From positions 1-41,008 of the forward strand of contig CAYVUV010000089.1 in NCBI GenBank assembly GCA_964455095.1: a DNA stretch of 41,008 nucleotides, given 5' to 3'. Position 1 is the first letter of the stretch. Each line of letters opens with the position of its first letter. The translations under genes were made by a program, and so were the position numbers. The notes below the pieces were generated by a model that did not search any database, was not told the DNA's origin, and saw only the letters and a program-made list of their open reading frames with translations. This DNA is from CAYVUV01 sp964455095 (GTDB taxonomy: Bacteria > Desulfobacterota > Binatia > HRBIN30 > CADEER01). Below, in pieces: positions 8,070-16,405 of this stretch.

Positions 8070-9302
8070 TCACTCGTAGCGCAGCGCGGCGATCGGATCG
8101 AGGCGCGAGGCGCGCCGGGCCGGGTAGAAGCCGAAGAAGACGCCCACGGTGCCGGAAAAGAGAAAGGCGCCGACCATCACCGCCGGCGACAAAAGGGTCG
8201 GCCAGGACGCGAGGTAGGACAGCGCCGTGGCGACACCGACGCCGAGCAAGACGCCGACGAAGCCGCCGATCATGCTGAGCGTCACGGCTTCGACCAGGAA
8301 TTGCAGCAGGATATGGCGGCTCTTGGCCCCGACGGCGAGGCGAATGCCGATCTCGCGCGTGCGCTCGGTGACCGAGACGAGCAGGATGTTCATGATGCCG
8401 ATGCCGCCGACGAGCAGCGAGATCGAGGCGACGCTGAGCAGCAGGTTGGCCATCACCTTACTGGCGCTCTCGGACGCCTTGGCCATGTCGTTGAGGCTGC
8501 GCACCGTGAAGTCGTCCTCCTCGCCCGGCTGTGTGCGATGGCGCTCGCGCAGCAGCGCGGTGATCTGATCCGTCGCCGCCGCCAGCTGGTCGCTCGATGC
8601 GGCGGTGACGAAGATCATGTCGACGGTGTCGACCAGCTCGCTGCCCAGCACGCGGCGTACGGCGGTGGAGAACGGAATGACGACGAGGTCGTCCTGATCC
8701 TGCCCCCACGCCGTCTGCCCCTTGGCTTCGAGCACGCCGACGACGGTGAACGGCACGTTCTTGATGCGCACGACCGCTCCGATCGGGTCCTCGCCGGGCG
8801 AGAACAGCGCGTCGACCACGCTGCGTCCGAGCACGGTGACGCGGTTGGCGGTGTCCTCGTCGCGCTGCGTGTACGCCGCGCCCTCGATGACCGGCCACTC
8901 GCGCACGGTGAAGAAGGACGGCGGAGCGCCCTGCACGACGGTGGACCAGTTCTGCACCCCGTTGACGATCTGCACCACCTGGCGGCGGAAGTGCGTGGTG
9001 TCGGCGACTGCCGAACATTCCTTCTTGATGGCGACGGCGTCGGCCGCGGTCAGCGTCGACACCCCGCCCCAGCCCGAACGCACGCCGGCGGCCGTCGTCG
9101 CGCCGGGCACGACCATGAGCAGGTCGGTGCCGAGGCTGCGGATCTGCTGCTGCACCGAGGCGTCGGCGCCCTGGCCGATGGCGACGGTCGCAATGACGGC
9201 CGCCACGCCGATGATGATGCCGAGCATGGTGAGCACCGAGCGCAACTTGTTGCGGCGCAGCGCCCGCCAGGCCGTGCGCAGGGTCATGAGCAGCAGCTTC
9301 AC
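8070..9302 (-). CDS. MacB/FtsX-type ABC transporter permease
   Basis: 410-residue permease of the MacB type. N-terminal TM helix (SVLTMLGIIIGVAAVIATVAIGQGA), a large periplasmic MacB_PCD-like domain (about 45-270), then the FtsX core with three TM helices, including the characteristic IGIMNILLVSVTERTREIGIRLAVGAK. The C-terminus GFYPARRASRLDPIAALRYE is the family signature. It starts at GTG 9302, preceded by GAGGAGG, 10 nt after the ATPase stop. In canonical MacB the ATPase and permease are one chain; here they are separate genes, as in many LolCDE-like or YknXYZ-like systems. With the ATPase and adaptor it should form a tripartite, mechanotransmission-type exporter. Confidence 0.93.
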   Translation of the reverse strand: MKLLLMTLRTAWRALRRNKLRSVLTMLGIIIGVAAVIATVAIGQGADASVQQQIRSLGTDLLMVVPGATTAAGVRSGWGGVSTLTAADAVAIKKECSAVADTTHFRRQVVQIVNGVQNWSTVVQGAPPSFFTVREWPVIEGAAYTQRDEDTANRVTVLGRSVVDALFSPGEDPIGAVVRIKNVPFTVVGVLEAKGQTAWGQDQDDLVVIPFSTAVRRVLGSELVDTVDMIFVTAASSDQLAAATDQITALLRERHRTQPGEEDDFTVRSLNDMAKASESASKVMANLLLSVASISLLVGGIGIMNILLVSVTERTREIGIRLAVGAKSRHILLQFLVEAVTLSMIGGFVGVLLGVGVATALSYLASWPTLLSPAVMVGAFLFSGTVGVFFGFYPARRASRLDPIAALRYE

Positions 9303-9312
9303 GCGCGCCTCC

Positions 9313-10041
9313 TCATGCGACCGTCGCCGGGGCAGCGAGCGGCGCCCGGGCTTCCTGCGCCGTATCGGAACGCACCACGCCGTCGCGGAAGGTCAACACG
9401 CGCTCGGCGCAAGCGGCGATGTCGGGTTCGTGCGTGACCAACACGATGGTCAGGCCCTGCTCGCGGTTCAGGCGGCGAAAGATATCGATGATCTCGATGC
9501 TGGTCTGGGTGTCGAGGTTGCCCGTCGGCTCGTCGGCGAGCAGCAGGGCCGGGTTGTTGACCAGCGCCCGCGCGATGGCGACGCGCTGCTGCTGACCGCC
9601 GGAGAGCTGGCCCGGCACATGGTGCTCGCGCCCGCTCAAACCCACGGCCGCCAGCGCCGCCGCGGCGCGCTGGCGCTGTTCGCCGGGCGCCGTATCGGTG
9701 TAGACCAGCGGCAGCTCGACGTTCTCGATGGCGCTGGTGCGCGGCAACAGGTTGAAGTTCTGAAAGACGAAGCCGAGCTGCCCGCTGCGGATCTCCGCGC
9801 ACGCATCGGCCGACAGCCGCGACACGTCGCGCCCGCCGAGGTGATAGGTGCCGCGCGTCGGCCGGTCGAGGCAGCCGACGATGTTCATGAACGTCGACTT
9901 GCCCGATCCCGACGCCCCCATGACGGCGACGAACTGACCGCCGGGGATGTCGAGCGATACGCCGCGCAAGGCCTCGACCTGCACGTCACCCAGGTCGTAG
10001 ATGCGCCACAGGTCGCGCACCCGGATGAGCGGCTCGTCCAT
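9313..10041 (-). CDS. MacB/LolD-type ABC ATPase
   Basis: 242-residue ATPase of the LolD/MacB group. Walker A GASGSGKS (42-49), Q-loop FVFQNFNLLP, signature LSGGQQQR, Walker B ALLLADEPTGNLD and H-loop VTHEPD. The TGNLD motif is typical of this group. The ATG at 10041 is chosen because RVRDLWRIYDLGDVQVEAL begins the family homology directly; a longer frame overlaps the adaptor gene and adds an unrelated Arg-rich segment. The start lies 4 nt after the adaptor stop, without a strong ribosome-binding site, so translation is probably coupled. Partner genes are the adaptor before it and the permease after it. Confidence 0.93.
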   Translation of the reverse strand: MDEPLIRVRDLWRIYDLGDVQVEALRGVSLDIPGGQFVAVMGASGSGKSTFMNIVGCLDRPTRGTYHLGGRDVSRLSADACAEIRSGQLGFVFQNFNLLPRTSAIENVELPLVYTDTAPGEQRQRAAAALAAVGLSGREHHVPGQLSGGQQQRVAIARALVNNPALLLADEPTGNLDTQTSIEIIDIFRRLNREQGLTIVLVTHEPDIAACAERVLTFRDGVVRSDTAQEARAPLAAPATVA

Positions 10042-10045
10042 ACGA

Positions 10046-11254
10046 CTAGAAGCGCCGCCCGCCGCCCATCCCGGGTGGGCGCGCCGCCGGCTGTGGCGTC
10101 GTCGTGCGGCGCATCCCCACGGCGACCTGATCGCCCGCGTGCAGCGCACCGGCCAGCACCTCCGCGTAACGCTCGTCGCGCAACCCGACGTCCAGCTCGA
10201 CCCGCCGCGCCACGTCGTCAGCGCCGACCACCCACACGCCCGGCTTGGCTTCGCCCGCGTTCGGCGTCGGCGCCGGTCCGGCGGCGGTGGGCGCTTTGCG
10301 CTCCGGGTTGAAGCGCAAGGCGCGCACCGGCACGCGCAACACGTCGTCCCGTTCCGCCGCGGTGATGGTGACCGTCGCCGTCATGCCCGGCTTGAGCTCC
10401 AGCGCGGCGTTGTCGACCGCAATCACGACGTCGTAGGTCACCACGTTCTGCACTGTCACCGGCGCGTTGCGCACCTGCACCACGGCGCCCTGGAACGTCC
10501 GCCCGGGATACGCGTCGACCGCGAACGACGCCGACTGGCCCTGACGCACCGCCCCGATGTCGGATTCGCTGACGCTGGCGTTGACCTGCATCTTGGTGAG
10601 GTCCTGCGCGATCAAGAACAACGTCGGGGTCTGAAAGCTCGCCGCCACGGTCTGGCCGACGTCGACGTTGCGCGACACGACGACGCCGTCGACGGGCGAG
10701 GTGATGTCGGTGTAGGCGAGGTTGATGCGCGCCTCTTCGAGCTCGGCCTGGGAGAGTTGAATGGACGCCTCATCGAGCGCCAGCTGGGCCTGCGCCTGCT
10801 GGTGATCGCTCTCGGCGGTATCGAGCTCGCTCTGCGAAACCAGCTGCTGGCGCAGGAGGTCGGCGGTGCGGCGCAGCGTCAACCGCTTCAGCTCCAGGTC
10901 GGCGCGGTCCTTCGTCACCCGCGCCCGCGCGTTGGCCACCCCCGCCTCGGCTCGCTGCACCTTCACCAGGAACGGCGCCGGGTCGATCTTGGCGACGCGC
11001 TGCCCCTTCTGCACCGGCGAGTTGAAATCGACGTCGATGGCGCGAATCGGTCCGGACACGTACGTGCCGACCTGGACCGTGCTCACCGGATTGACCGTTC
11101 CGGTCGCGGTCACCACCGACGTGATCGAGCCGCGGTCGACGGCCTCCGTGGTGTACCCGCCGGCGTCTTCGCCGCCGCGACCCCAGGTCCAGTACAACCC
11201 ACCGGCCACCAACGCCACCACGGCGGCCGCAATCAGGTATCGCCCTGCGCGCAT
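10046..11254 (-). CDS. MacA/HlyD-family periplasmic adaptor subunit
   Basis: Membrane-fusion protein of 402 residues. N-terminal TM anchor (RYLIAAAVVALVAGGLYW), then barrel strand VDRGSITSVVTATGTVNPVSTVQVG, lipoyl half-motif SGPIRAIDVDFNSPVQKGQRVAKID, a long alpha-hairpin (about 95-180, rich in Ala, Gln, Glu and Leu), the second lipoyl half (ITSPVDGVVVSRNVDVGQTV), and a C-terminal beta-barrel/MP domain. It ends in a Gly/Arg-rich tail. Start: ATG 11254 four nt after AAAGGA; an in-frame TTG directly before it is less likely. It should bridge the inner-membrane ATPase/permease to an outer-membrane TolC-like channel, which is not in this window. A TTGACA promoter candidate lies upstream. Confidence 0.93.
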   Translation of the reverse strand: MRAGRYLIAAAVVALVAGGLYWTWGRGGEDAGGYTTEAVDRGSITSVVTATGTVNPVSTVQVGTYVSGPIRAIDVDFNSPVQKGQRVAKIDPAPFLVKVQRAEAGVANARARVTKDRADLELKRLTLRRTADLLRQQLVSQSELDTAESDHQQAQAQLALDEASIQLSQAELEEARINLAYTDITSPVDGVVVSRNVDVGQTVAASFQTPTLFLIAQDLTKMQVNASVSESDIGAVRQGQSASFAVDAYPGRTFQGAVVQVRNAPVTVQNVVTYDVVIAVDNAALELKPGMTATVTITAAERDDVLRVPVRALRFNPERKAPTAAGPAPTPNAGEAKPGVWVVGADDVARRVELDVGLRDERYAEVLAGALHAGDQVAVGMRRTTTPQPAARPPGMGGGRRF

Positions 11255-11299
11255 CAATCCTTTCGGCCGCCGCGTCGACTCGCGCGCGATCTCGATGAA

Positions 11300-11328
11300 A
11301 ATCCTTAGGGTTCGCCCGCGGGGGTGTC
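11300..11328 (-). promoter_or_regulatory. Putative sigma-70-type promoter of the adaptor/exporter operon
   Basis: On the minus strand, TTGACA (complement of 11323-11328) is followed after exactly 17 nt by TAAGGA (complement of 11300-11305), a poor -10. A transcript would start about 40 nt before the adaptor ATG at 11254. The perfect -35 and the position in a divergent gap support it; the weak -10 does not. Confidence 0.4.
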
Positions 11329-11412
11329 AATCGCGCCCGCGCGGCCATCGCCGACCCGCCGGGCTTGACCTGATCGGGCCGATGGTTCACCTAGACGCAG
11401 GCGAGCAACACC

Positions 11413-14400
11413 GTGGCGCGCAATACATTCCCGCCTGGGCAGCGAGTAGCGCAGCCGACTTTTGTCGGCCGCGAACGCGAGTGTGCCGAACTGCTCGACG
11501 GCCTGCGGGCGGCGCAAGGCGGCGCGGGCCGCGTCTTCCTGATCGCCGGTGAGCCGGGCATCGGCAAGACCCGCCTGCTCGATGAGGTCGCGCGGCACGG
11601 GCTCGCCGCCGGCGTGAGCGTCGCGTGGGGTCGCGGCTGGGAAGGCGGCGGCGCGCCGGTGTACTGGCCCTGGATTCAGATCTTCCGCACCTTGTTGCCC
11701 GGCGGCGCCACGCCGCAGCTGGTCGCGCAGCTCGGCAGTGGCGCCGGGTATCTCGCCCAGATGGTGCCGGAGCTGGCGACTCATCTGGGGGCCCAGATCG
11801 ACGTTCCGGTCGGCGCGACGCTGGACTCCGCGCAGGCCCGTTTCCCCCTCTTCGACGCCACGGCCAGACTGCTGCGCGGCCTCGCCGCCCGGCGCGCGCA
11901 GGTGCTGCTGTTCGACGACCTGCACACGGCTGACGACGCCACGTTGCTGCTGCTCAAGTTCGTCGCCGCCGACGTGCAGGGCGCGCCGCTGCTGATCGTC
12001 GGCGCCTACCGCGAGGTGGAGGGGCACGCGCACCCGCAGCGCGCGCAGATTCTGCAAGGCATCGCCCGCTGCGGGCACCGCATCCCGCTCGTCGGGTGGC
12101 CGGCCGGCGACGTCGCGCGCTACATCGAGCGCATCGTCGGCACGCCGCCATCGCCAGAGCTCGGCGCCGCCGTGCACCGCGTCACCGAAGGCAACCCGCT
12201 GTTCGTCGACGAGCTGGTGCGCCGTCTGGTCGCCGACCATCCGTCGTCGCTGCCCGCCGACCTGCCGGCCGCGGCGCGGCGCGTGCCGCTCGGGGTCCGC
12301 GAAGCGATGCGCGAGCGCTTGCAACCGCTCTCCGCCACCTGTCACCGCGTCGCCCGCATCGCCGCGGTGATCGGCCGCGACTTCGATCTCGGCCGCCTGC
12401 AGGCGGCGGCCGAGGAAACGGCCGATGCGCTGCTCGACGCGCTCGGCGAGCTGCGCGCCGCCGGGGTCGTGGTCAGCCAGCCGGGCAGTCTGGCGCGCTA
12501 CAGCTTCTCCCACGCCCTGATGCGCGACGCGCTCTACGAAGAGCTGCAGCCGGCCGAGCGCACCGCCATGCACCGCCGCATCGGCGCCGCCCTGGAGCGG
12601 CTCTCCGGCGGGGCGCCGGAAGCGCAGCTGGCCGAGCTGGCGCACCACTTTCTGCTCGGCGCGCCGGGCGGCGAGGTCGGGCGCGCGGTCGACTACGCCC
12701 TGCGCGCCGGCGAGCGCGCCGTGGCGCTGCTGGCGTACGAAGAGGCGGTGACCTACTACGAGCGCGCCCTCGAAGCGCTGGCGCTGGAGGCGCCGCGCGA
12801 CGACCGGCGCCACGGCGCCCTGCTCCTGGCGCTCGGACAGGCGCAGGCGCGCGCCGCCGCGCACGCCCCGGCGCGCGAAGCGTTTCGGCAAGCGGTCGAG
12901 CTGGCCCGGCGCTGCGGCAACACCGAGCAGCTGGCGCGCGCCGTGCTCGGCTTTGCCGACCTCGGCTTTGGCGTGCCGAACAACACCCCCAACCCCGAGG
13001 TGGTCGCGCTGCTCGAGGAGGCGCTGCAGGAACTCGATCCGGGCGACAGCGTGGCGCGCGCGCAGCTGCTGGCGCGCCTGGCCATGGAGCTGTCGGTGAC
13101 CGAGGTCATCCAGCACAGCATCGCCCTCAGCGACGACGCCGTGGCCATGGCGCGGCGGCTCGACGACCCCACCGCGCTGGCCAGCGCGTTGCGCGCCCTG
13201 CACTTCGTGCTCTGGCACGCCGACCAGGTCACCGACCGACTCGCCATCGCCAGCGAGCTCGTCGCCCTGGCCGAGCGCGCCGGCGACCGCGAGCTGGCGC
13301 TGCAGGGGCGCACGCAGCGCCTGCTCGACCTGATGCGCGCCGGCGACATCCGCGCCCTCGACCTCGAGATCGAGCACCACGGGCAGTTGGCCGAGGAGCT
13401 GCGCCAGCCGCGCTACCTGTGGATGGCGGCCAACATGCAGGCCATGCGCGCGCTGTGGCGCGGCGACTTCGCGCGCGCCGAGGCCAGCGCGAAGGAGGCG
13501 ATGGCCCTGGGCGAGCGCAGTGGCGAGGCGTGGACGCGCATCAACTCGTGGGTGCAGATGTTCGTCGTGCGCCGCGAGCAGGGGCGTTTGGCGGACCAGC
13601 GCGCCATGGCCGAGATGCTCGCCCAGACCATCACGACGAGCCCGGTGCCGCGCACCTTTCTCGCCCTGCTCTACACCGAGCTCGGCCAGCTCGAGGAGGC
13701 GCAATCGCTGTTCGTGCAACTCGCCGCCGAGGGCTTCGCCAACCTGCGCCGCGAGCGGCGCATCGGCGTGCTGCCGTACCTGGCCGAAGTCTGTGCGGCG
13801 CTCGGCGACGCGCGCCGCGCCGCGGCGCTGTATGATCTGATCGCGCCGCACGCACAGGGCACGCTGCCCTACGGCCCGAGCGTCTGCTTCGGTGCCGCCA
13901 CCCATTACCTGGCGTTGTTGGCCGCGACCATGGGACAGCACGAGGAGGCGGCGCGCCATTTCGCCGCCGCACTGGCGCTGCACGAGCGCATGGAGGCGGA
14001 ACCGTGGCTGGCGCGCACGCGCTACGAGCACGCGCGGTTTCTGGCGGCGCTCGGCGGCGACCGCAATGTCGTGCGCACGCACCTCGCCGACGTCGCGACG
14101 ACGGCGCGCGCCCTCGGCATGGAGAGTCTGCAGGCCAAAGCGCTGGCGCTGCAGGCGGCGACCGCGCTGCCCGAGGACCCGGCGGTCGGCGCGCGGCGCG
14201 CCGTCGCTGGCGGCGGGTTGCCGGCCCAGACCGACGACGCCGCGCCGCGCGACGTACCCGTTGCACCCGAGGGCCGCCGCGGTCAGGTCTTCCAGTTCCC
14301 GAGCCCGCACACGGCGCCGGTCACCGGCGCCGCCGGACAGCGCGAGCCGCCGCAGCCGCGGCCCGACCATGTTGGTGTATTCCGCCGCGAGGGCGAATTC

Positions 14401-14967
14401 TGGAACGTCGGCAGCGCCGGAACGGTCGTGCGCCTGAAAGACAGCAAGGGGTTGCGCTACATCGCGCGGCTGCTCAGTGCCCCGGGTGTCGATTGGCACG
14501 TCACCGACCTGGTCGGCGCGCCGCCGCCCGCCGGCGGCTCGGGCGTCGACCTCGACGGGTTGCGCCAGGACGGCCTGGAGGCCATCGATGCGGCGGCGCC
14601 GCGCGAAGGCATCCTCGACGCCCGCGCCAAGGCCACCTACCGCCGCCGCCTGGAGCAGCTGCGCGACGATCTCGACGAGGCCACCCGCTTCAACGACATC
14701 GATCGCGCCGCGCGCGCCCGCGCCGAGCTCGACTTCCTCGGCCGCGAGCTGGCGCGCGCGGTCGGCCTGGGCGGGCGCGATCGCCCCGCCGCGTCGCACG
14801 CCGAGCGCACCCGGCTCAACGTCACGCGCACCATCAAGGATGCGATCAACCGCATCCGCCGCGGCCATCCGGATCTCGGCCATTACTTCGCCACCACCAT
14901 CAAGACCGGCATCTTCTGCTCGTTCACTCCCGACCCGCGTCATCCGATCGCCTGGCAGTTGGACTAG
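11413..14967 (+). CDS. Large AAA ATPase/TPR-like regulatory protein
   Basis: 1184 residues, beginning at GTG 11413. N-terminal AAA_16-type NTPase: FVGRERE at 17-23, Walker A GEPGIGKT (46-53), Walker B VLLFDDLH (164-171). This is the STAND-like ATPase found in MalT/LAL regulators and in fusions to kinases or cyclases. Residues ~390-920 are Ala/Leu/Arg/Glu-rich helices in TPR-like spacing (YALRAGERAVALLAYEEAVTYYERALEAL). After a Pro/Ala-rich linker, residues ~985-1184 form a separate domain starting VGVFRREGEFWNVG and containing LKDSKGLRYIARLL, AVGLGGRDRPAASHAERTR and CSFTPDPRHP. I have seen that pattern at the C-terminus of similar ATPases but cannot name its function. No LuxR HTH is visible. 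Probably a cytoplasmic signal-integrating protein; its input is unknown. No operon partner on the same strand is close. Confidence 0.85.
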   Translation: MARNTFPPGQRVAQPTFVGRERECAELLDGLRAAQGGAGRVFLIAGEPGIGKTRLLDEVARHGLAAGVSVAWGRGWEGGGAPVYWPWIQIFRTLLPGGATPQLVAQLGSGAGYLAQMVPELATHLGAQIDVPVGATLDSAQARFPLFDATARLLRGLAARRAQVLLFDDLHTADDATLLLLKFVAADVQGAPLLIVGAYREVEGHAHPQRAQILQGIARCGHRIPLVGWPAGDVARYIERIVGTPPSPELGAAVHRVTEGNPLFVDELVRRLVADHPSSLPADLPAAARRVPLGVREAMRERLQPLSATCHRVARIAAVIGRDFDLGRLQAAAEETADALLDALGELRAAGVVVSQPGSLARYSFSHALMRDALYEELQPAERTAMHRRIGAALERLSGGAPEAQLAELAHHFLLGAPGGEVGRAVDYALRAGERAVALLAYEEAVTYYERALEALALEAPRDDRRHGALLLALGQAQARAAAHAPAREAFRQAVELARRCGNTEQLARAVLGFADLGFGVPNNTPNPEVVALLEEALQELDPGDSVARAQLLARLAMELSVTEVIQHSIALSDDAVAMARRLDDPTALASALRALHFVLWHADQVTDRLAIASELVALAERAGDRELALQGRTQRLLDLMRAGDIRALDLEIEHHGQLAEELRQPRYLWMAANMQAMRALWRGDFARAEASAKEAMALGERSGEAWTRINSWVQMFVVRREQGRLADQRAMAEMLAQTITTSPVPRTFLALLYTELGQLEEAQSLFVQLAAEGFANLRRERRIGVLPYLAEVCAALGDARRAAALYDLIAPHAQGTLPYGPSVCFGAATHYLALLAATMGQHEEAARHFAAALALHERMEAEPWLARTRYEHARFLAALGGDRNVVRTHLADVATTARALGMESLQAKALALQAATALPEDPAVGARRAVAGGGLPAQTDDAAPRDVPVAPEGRRGQVFQFPSPHTAPVTGAAGQREPPQPRPDHVGVFRREGEFWNVGSAGTVVRLKDSKGLRYIARLLSAPGVDWHVTDLVGAPPPAGGSGVDLDGLRQDGLEAIDAAAPREGILDARAKATYRRRLEQLRDDLDEATRFNDIDRAARARAELDFLGRELARAVGLGGRDRPAASHAERTRLNVTRTIKDAINRIRRGHPDLGHYFATTIKTGIFCSFTPDPRHPIAWQLD

Positions 14968-14994
14968 GCGTCCCGGCGCCCACGCACTGAACAT

Positions 14995-15013
14995 CGTTCG
15001 GTCGAATCGAACG
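14995..15013 (+). terminator. Small hairpin downstream of the AAA gene
   Basis: CGTTCG (14995-15000) pairs with CGAACG (15008-15013) around a 7-nt loop, 27 nt after the stop of the AAA/TPR gene and 42 nt before the next start. There is no T-run. It is a weak terminator candidate or part of the leader of the next gene. Confidence 0.3.
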
Positions 15014-15055
15014 CCTTGCCTGCGGAAGCCCAATTGGAGCCCCGGAGGAATGGCG

Positions 15056-16339
15056 ATGACGAGACTGATGAGCGCGGTGGCCATCTGCTGGATGGCGGTG
15101 GGCCTGAGCGGCCCGGCGGCGGCAGCGGAATGTGTGGGGGACTGCGACGGCAACGTCACCGTCACGATCGACGAGCTCATCCGGGGCGTCGATCTCGCCT
15201 TGCACACGCGCGATGCGGCGGCGTGTGCGGCCTTCGACCCCGACGACGACGGGGCCGTGACCATCGACGAGCTGGTGGCCGGCGTCGCCAGCGCGGTGGA
15301 GGGCTGCCCATATACCGGCGAGTTCTACGCCGTCCTGCCGCTGTCGTCGGGGACGGTGGGAACGCTGAACCTGACGGCTGCGCCGGACGGCAGCGCCGCG
15401 GGCACGCTGCAGATCGGCCCGGCGGCGGGAGCGCGTCTGAGCGGGCTGCGGGCCGGGCGGACGGCGCAGGTGAGTCTGGTTTTCGGCACCGCCAATCTCA
15501 GCGGCACGGTCGACTTCGACACCGGTGCCTTCTCGGTACAGGGCAGCTTGCAGAATGGAAACGACACCGTGCCGGTCGACGTCTCCGGCACCCTGCCGTT
15601 TCACCTCGGCGGCATCGGCAGCGTTTCGTTCACCATCGGCCCGGATGTCTTCGACGGTGCGATCACCACCGGCGACGGCAGCACGCCGACACCGACGCGC
15701 ACGTCGACCCCAACGCGCACGCAGACGCCGGCCGCGACGGCGACGCGCACGCGCACTGCCACCGCGACACGGCCCGCGGCAACGGCGACGCGCGTCCCGA
15801 CGCGACCGCGCCCGACGCCGGGCGAGGGTTGCGGCGGCGGCTATGTCGTAGCCGATTTCTCCAACGCCGCCGGCACCAACGCCAACCAGCCGCTGTCGGG
15901 CTCGCTGGCGCTCACGACCGTGAATGGCTCGATTACCTACATCAACCCCAGCCTCAGCGTCTCCGGCGGCAACGCGATCAACTGCCCCCTGACCCCGGGA
16001 ATCATAGTCCGGCGCTTCCAGTGGGGTCTGTATGGATCGGAAACGGTGGCGGTCGCCGCGGGCACGACGTTCCAGCTCAACAGTGGGGGTCTGGTCGCCA
16101 GCTTTCTTGCCTACCTCGAGACGCCGGCCTCGAACCCGTTCGGCACCATCGGCTGGAAGGCCTCCGGCGGCACCTTCACCATCGACGACATCGCCGGCAC
16201 GACGATCAGCTTTCACTTCACCGCCCAGATGGCGCCGGAAGCGAGCTTCTCGAGCGGCACGCCCGCGACCGGCACGTTCACGGTGAACGGCAGCGGCGTC
16301 ATCGACGACGCAATGATCAACGGGACGCCACCCAACTAG
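15056..16339 (+). CDS. Secreted protein with Cys-flanked EF-hand pair, Thr/Pro linker and beta-rich C-terminal domain
   Basis: Start ATG 15056, seven nt after GGAGG (15044-15048); an ATG two codons earlier is only 1 nt from it. Residues 1-24 are a signal peptide ending PAAAA. Residues 26-84 form a dockerin-like pair of EF-hands bounded by Cys (CVGDCDGNVTVTIDELIRGV, then DPDDDGAVTIDELVAGV). Residues ~88-205 are a Gly/Thr-rich beta domain (GTVGTLNLT, GTLQIGP). Residues 209-256 are a Thr/Pro/Arg repeat linker. Residues ~259-427 form a second beta-rich domain with few Cys. I recognise neither beta domain. By layout it is a modular extracellular protein, possibly calcium-stabilised. It sits 66 nt upstream of the cysteine-repeat protein, and the two may form a surface operon. 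Confidence 0.8.
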   Translation: MTRLMSAVAICWMAVGLSGPAAAAECVGDCDGNVTVTIDELIRGVDLALHTRDAAACAAFDPDDDGAVTIDELVAGVASAVEGCPYTGEFYAVLPLSSGTVGTLNLTAAPDGSAAGTLQIGPAAGARLSGLRAGRTAQVSLVFGTANLSGTVDFDTGAFSVQGSLQNGNDTVPVDVSGTLPFHLGGIGSVSFTIGPDVFDGAITTGDGSTPTPTRTSTPTRTQTPAATATRTRTATATRPAATATRVPTRPRPTPGEGCGGGYVVADFSNAAGTNANQPLSGSLALTTVNGSITYINPSLSVSGGNAINCPLTPGIIVRRFQWGLYGSETVAVAAGTTFQLNSGGLVASFLAYLETPASNPFGTIGWKASGGTFTIDDIAGTTISFHFTAQMAPEASFSSGTPATGTFTVNGSGVIDDAMINGTPPN

Positions 16340-16349
16340 TTATTTTGCC

Positions 16350-16355
16350 TTGACA
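16350..16355 (+). promoter_or_regulatory. Possible -35 box before the cysteine-repeat gene
   Basis: A TTGACA hexamer lies in an AT-rich patch (TTATTTTGCCTTGACAATTT) 11 nt after the stop of the preceding gene and 51 nt before ATG 16406. No good -10 is visible at 16-18 nt. If real, the next gene has its own promoter. Confidence 0.3.
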
Positions 16356-16381
16356 ATTTTCGCGATTGCCGTCAGATCCAA

Positions 16382-16399
16382 CTCCACCTGACGGTGGAG
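16382..16399 (+). promoter_or_regulatory. Hairpin masking the ribosome-binding site of the cysteine-repeat gene
   Basis: CTCCACC (16382-16388) and GGTGGAG (16393-16399) form a perfect 7-bp stem with a TGAC loop. The 3' arm contains most of the only Shine-Dalgarno sequence, GGAGG (16396-16400), five nt before ATG 16406. When folded, the site would be blocked, the layout of RNA thermometers and other translational switches. The pairing is direct; control in vivo is inference. Confidence 0.6.
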
Positions 16400-16405
16400 G
16401 TATGG

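Noticed and set aside
11305..15264. A 1319-codon open frame on the minus strand
   Set aside because: It lies opposite the AAA/TPR gene. Its protein is a run of Arg, Ala, Gly and Gln with no motif, the usual result of reading GC-rich coding DNA on the other strand.
15680..15823. CG-rich imperfect repeats of about 6 nt
   Set aside because: They encode the Thr/Pro/Arg linker of the secreted protein.
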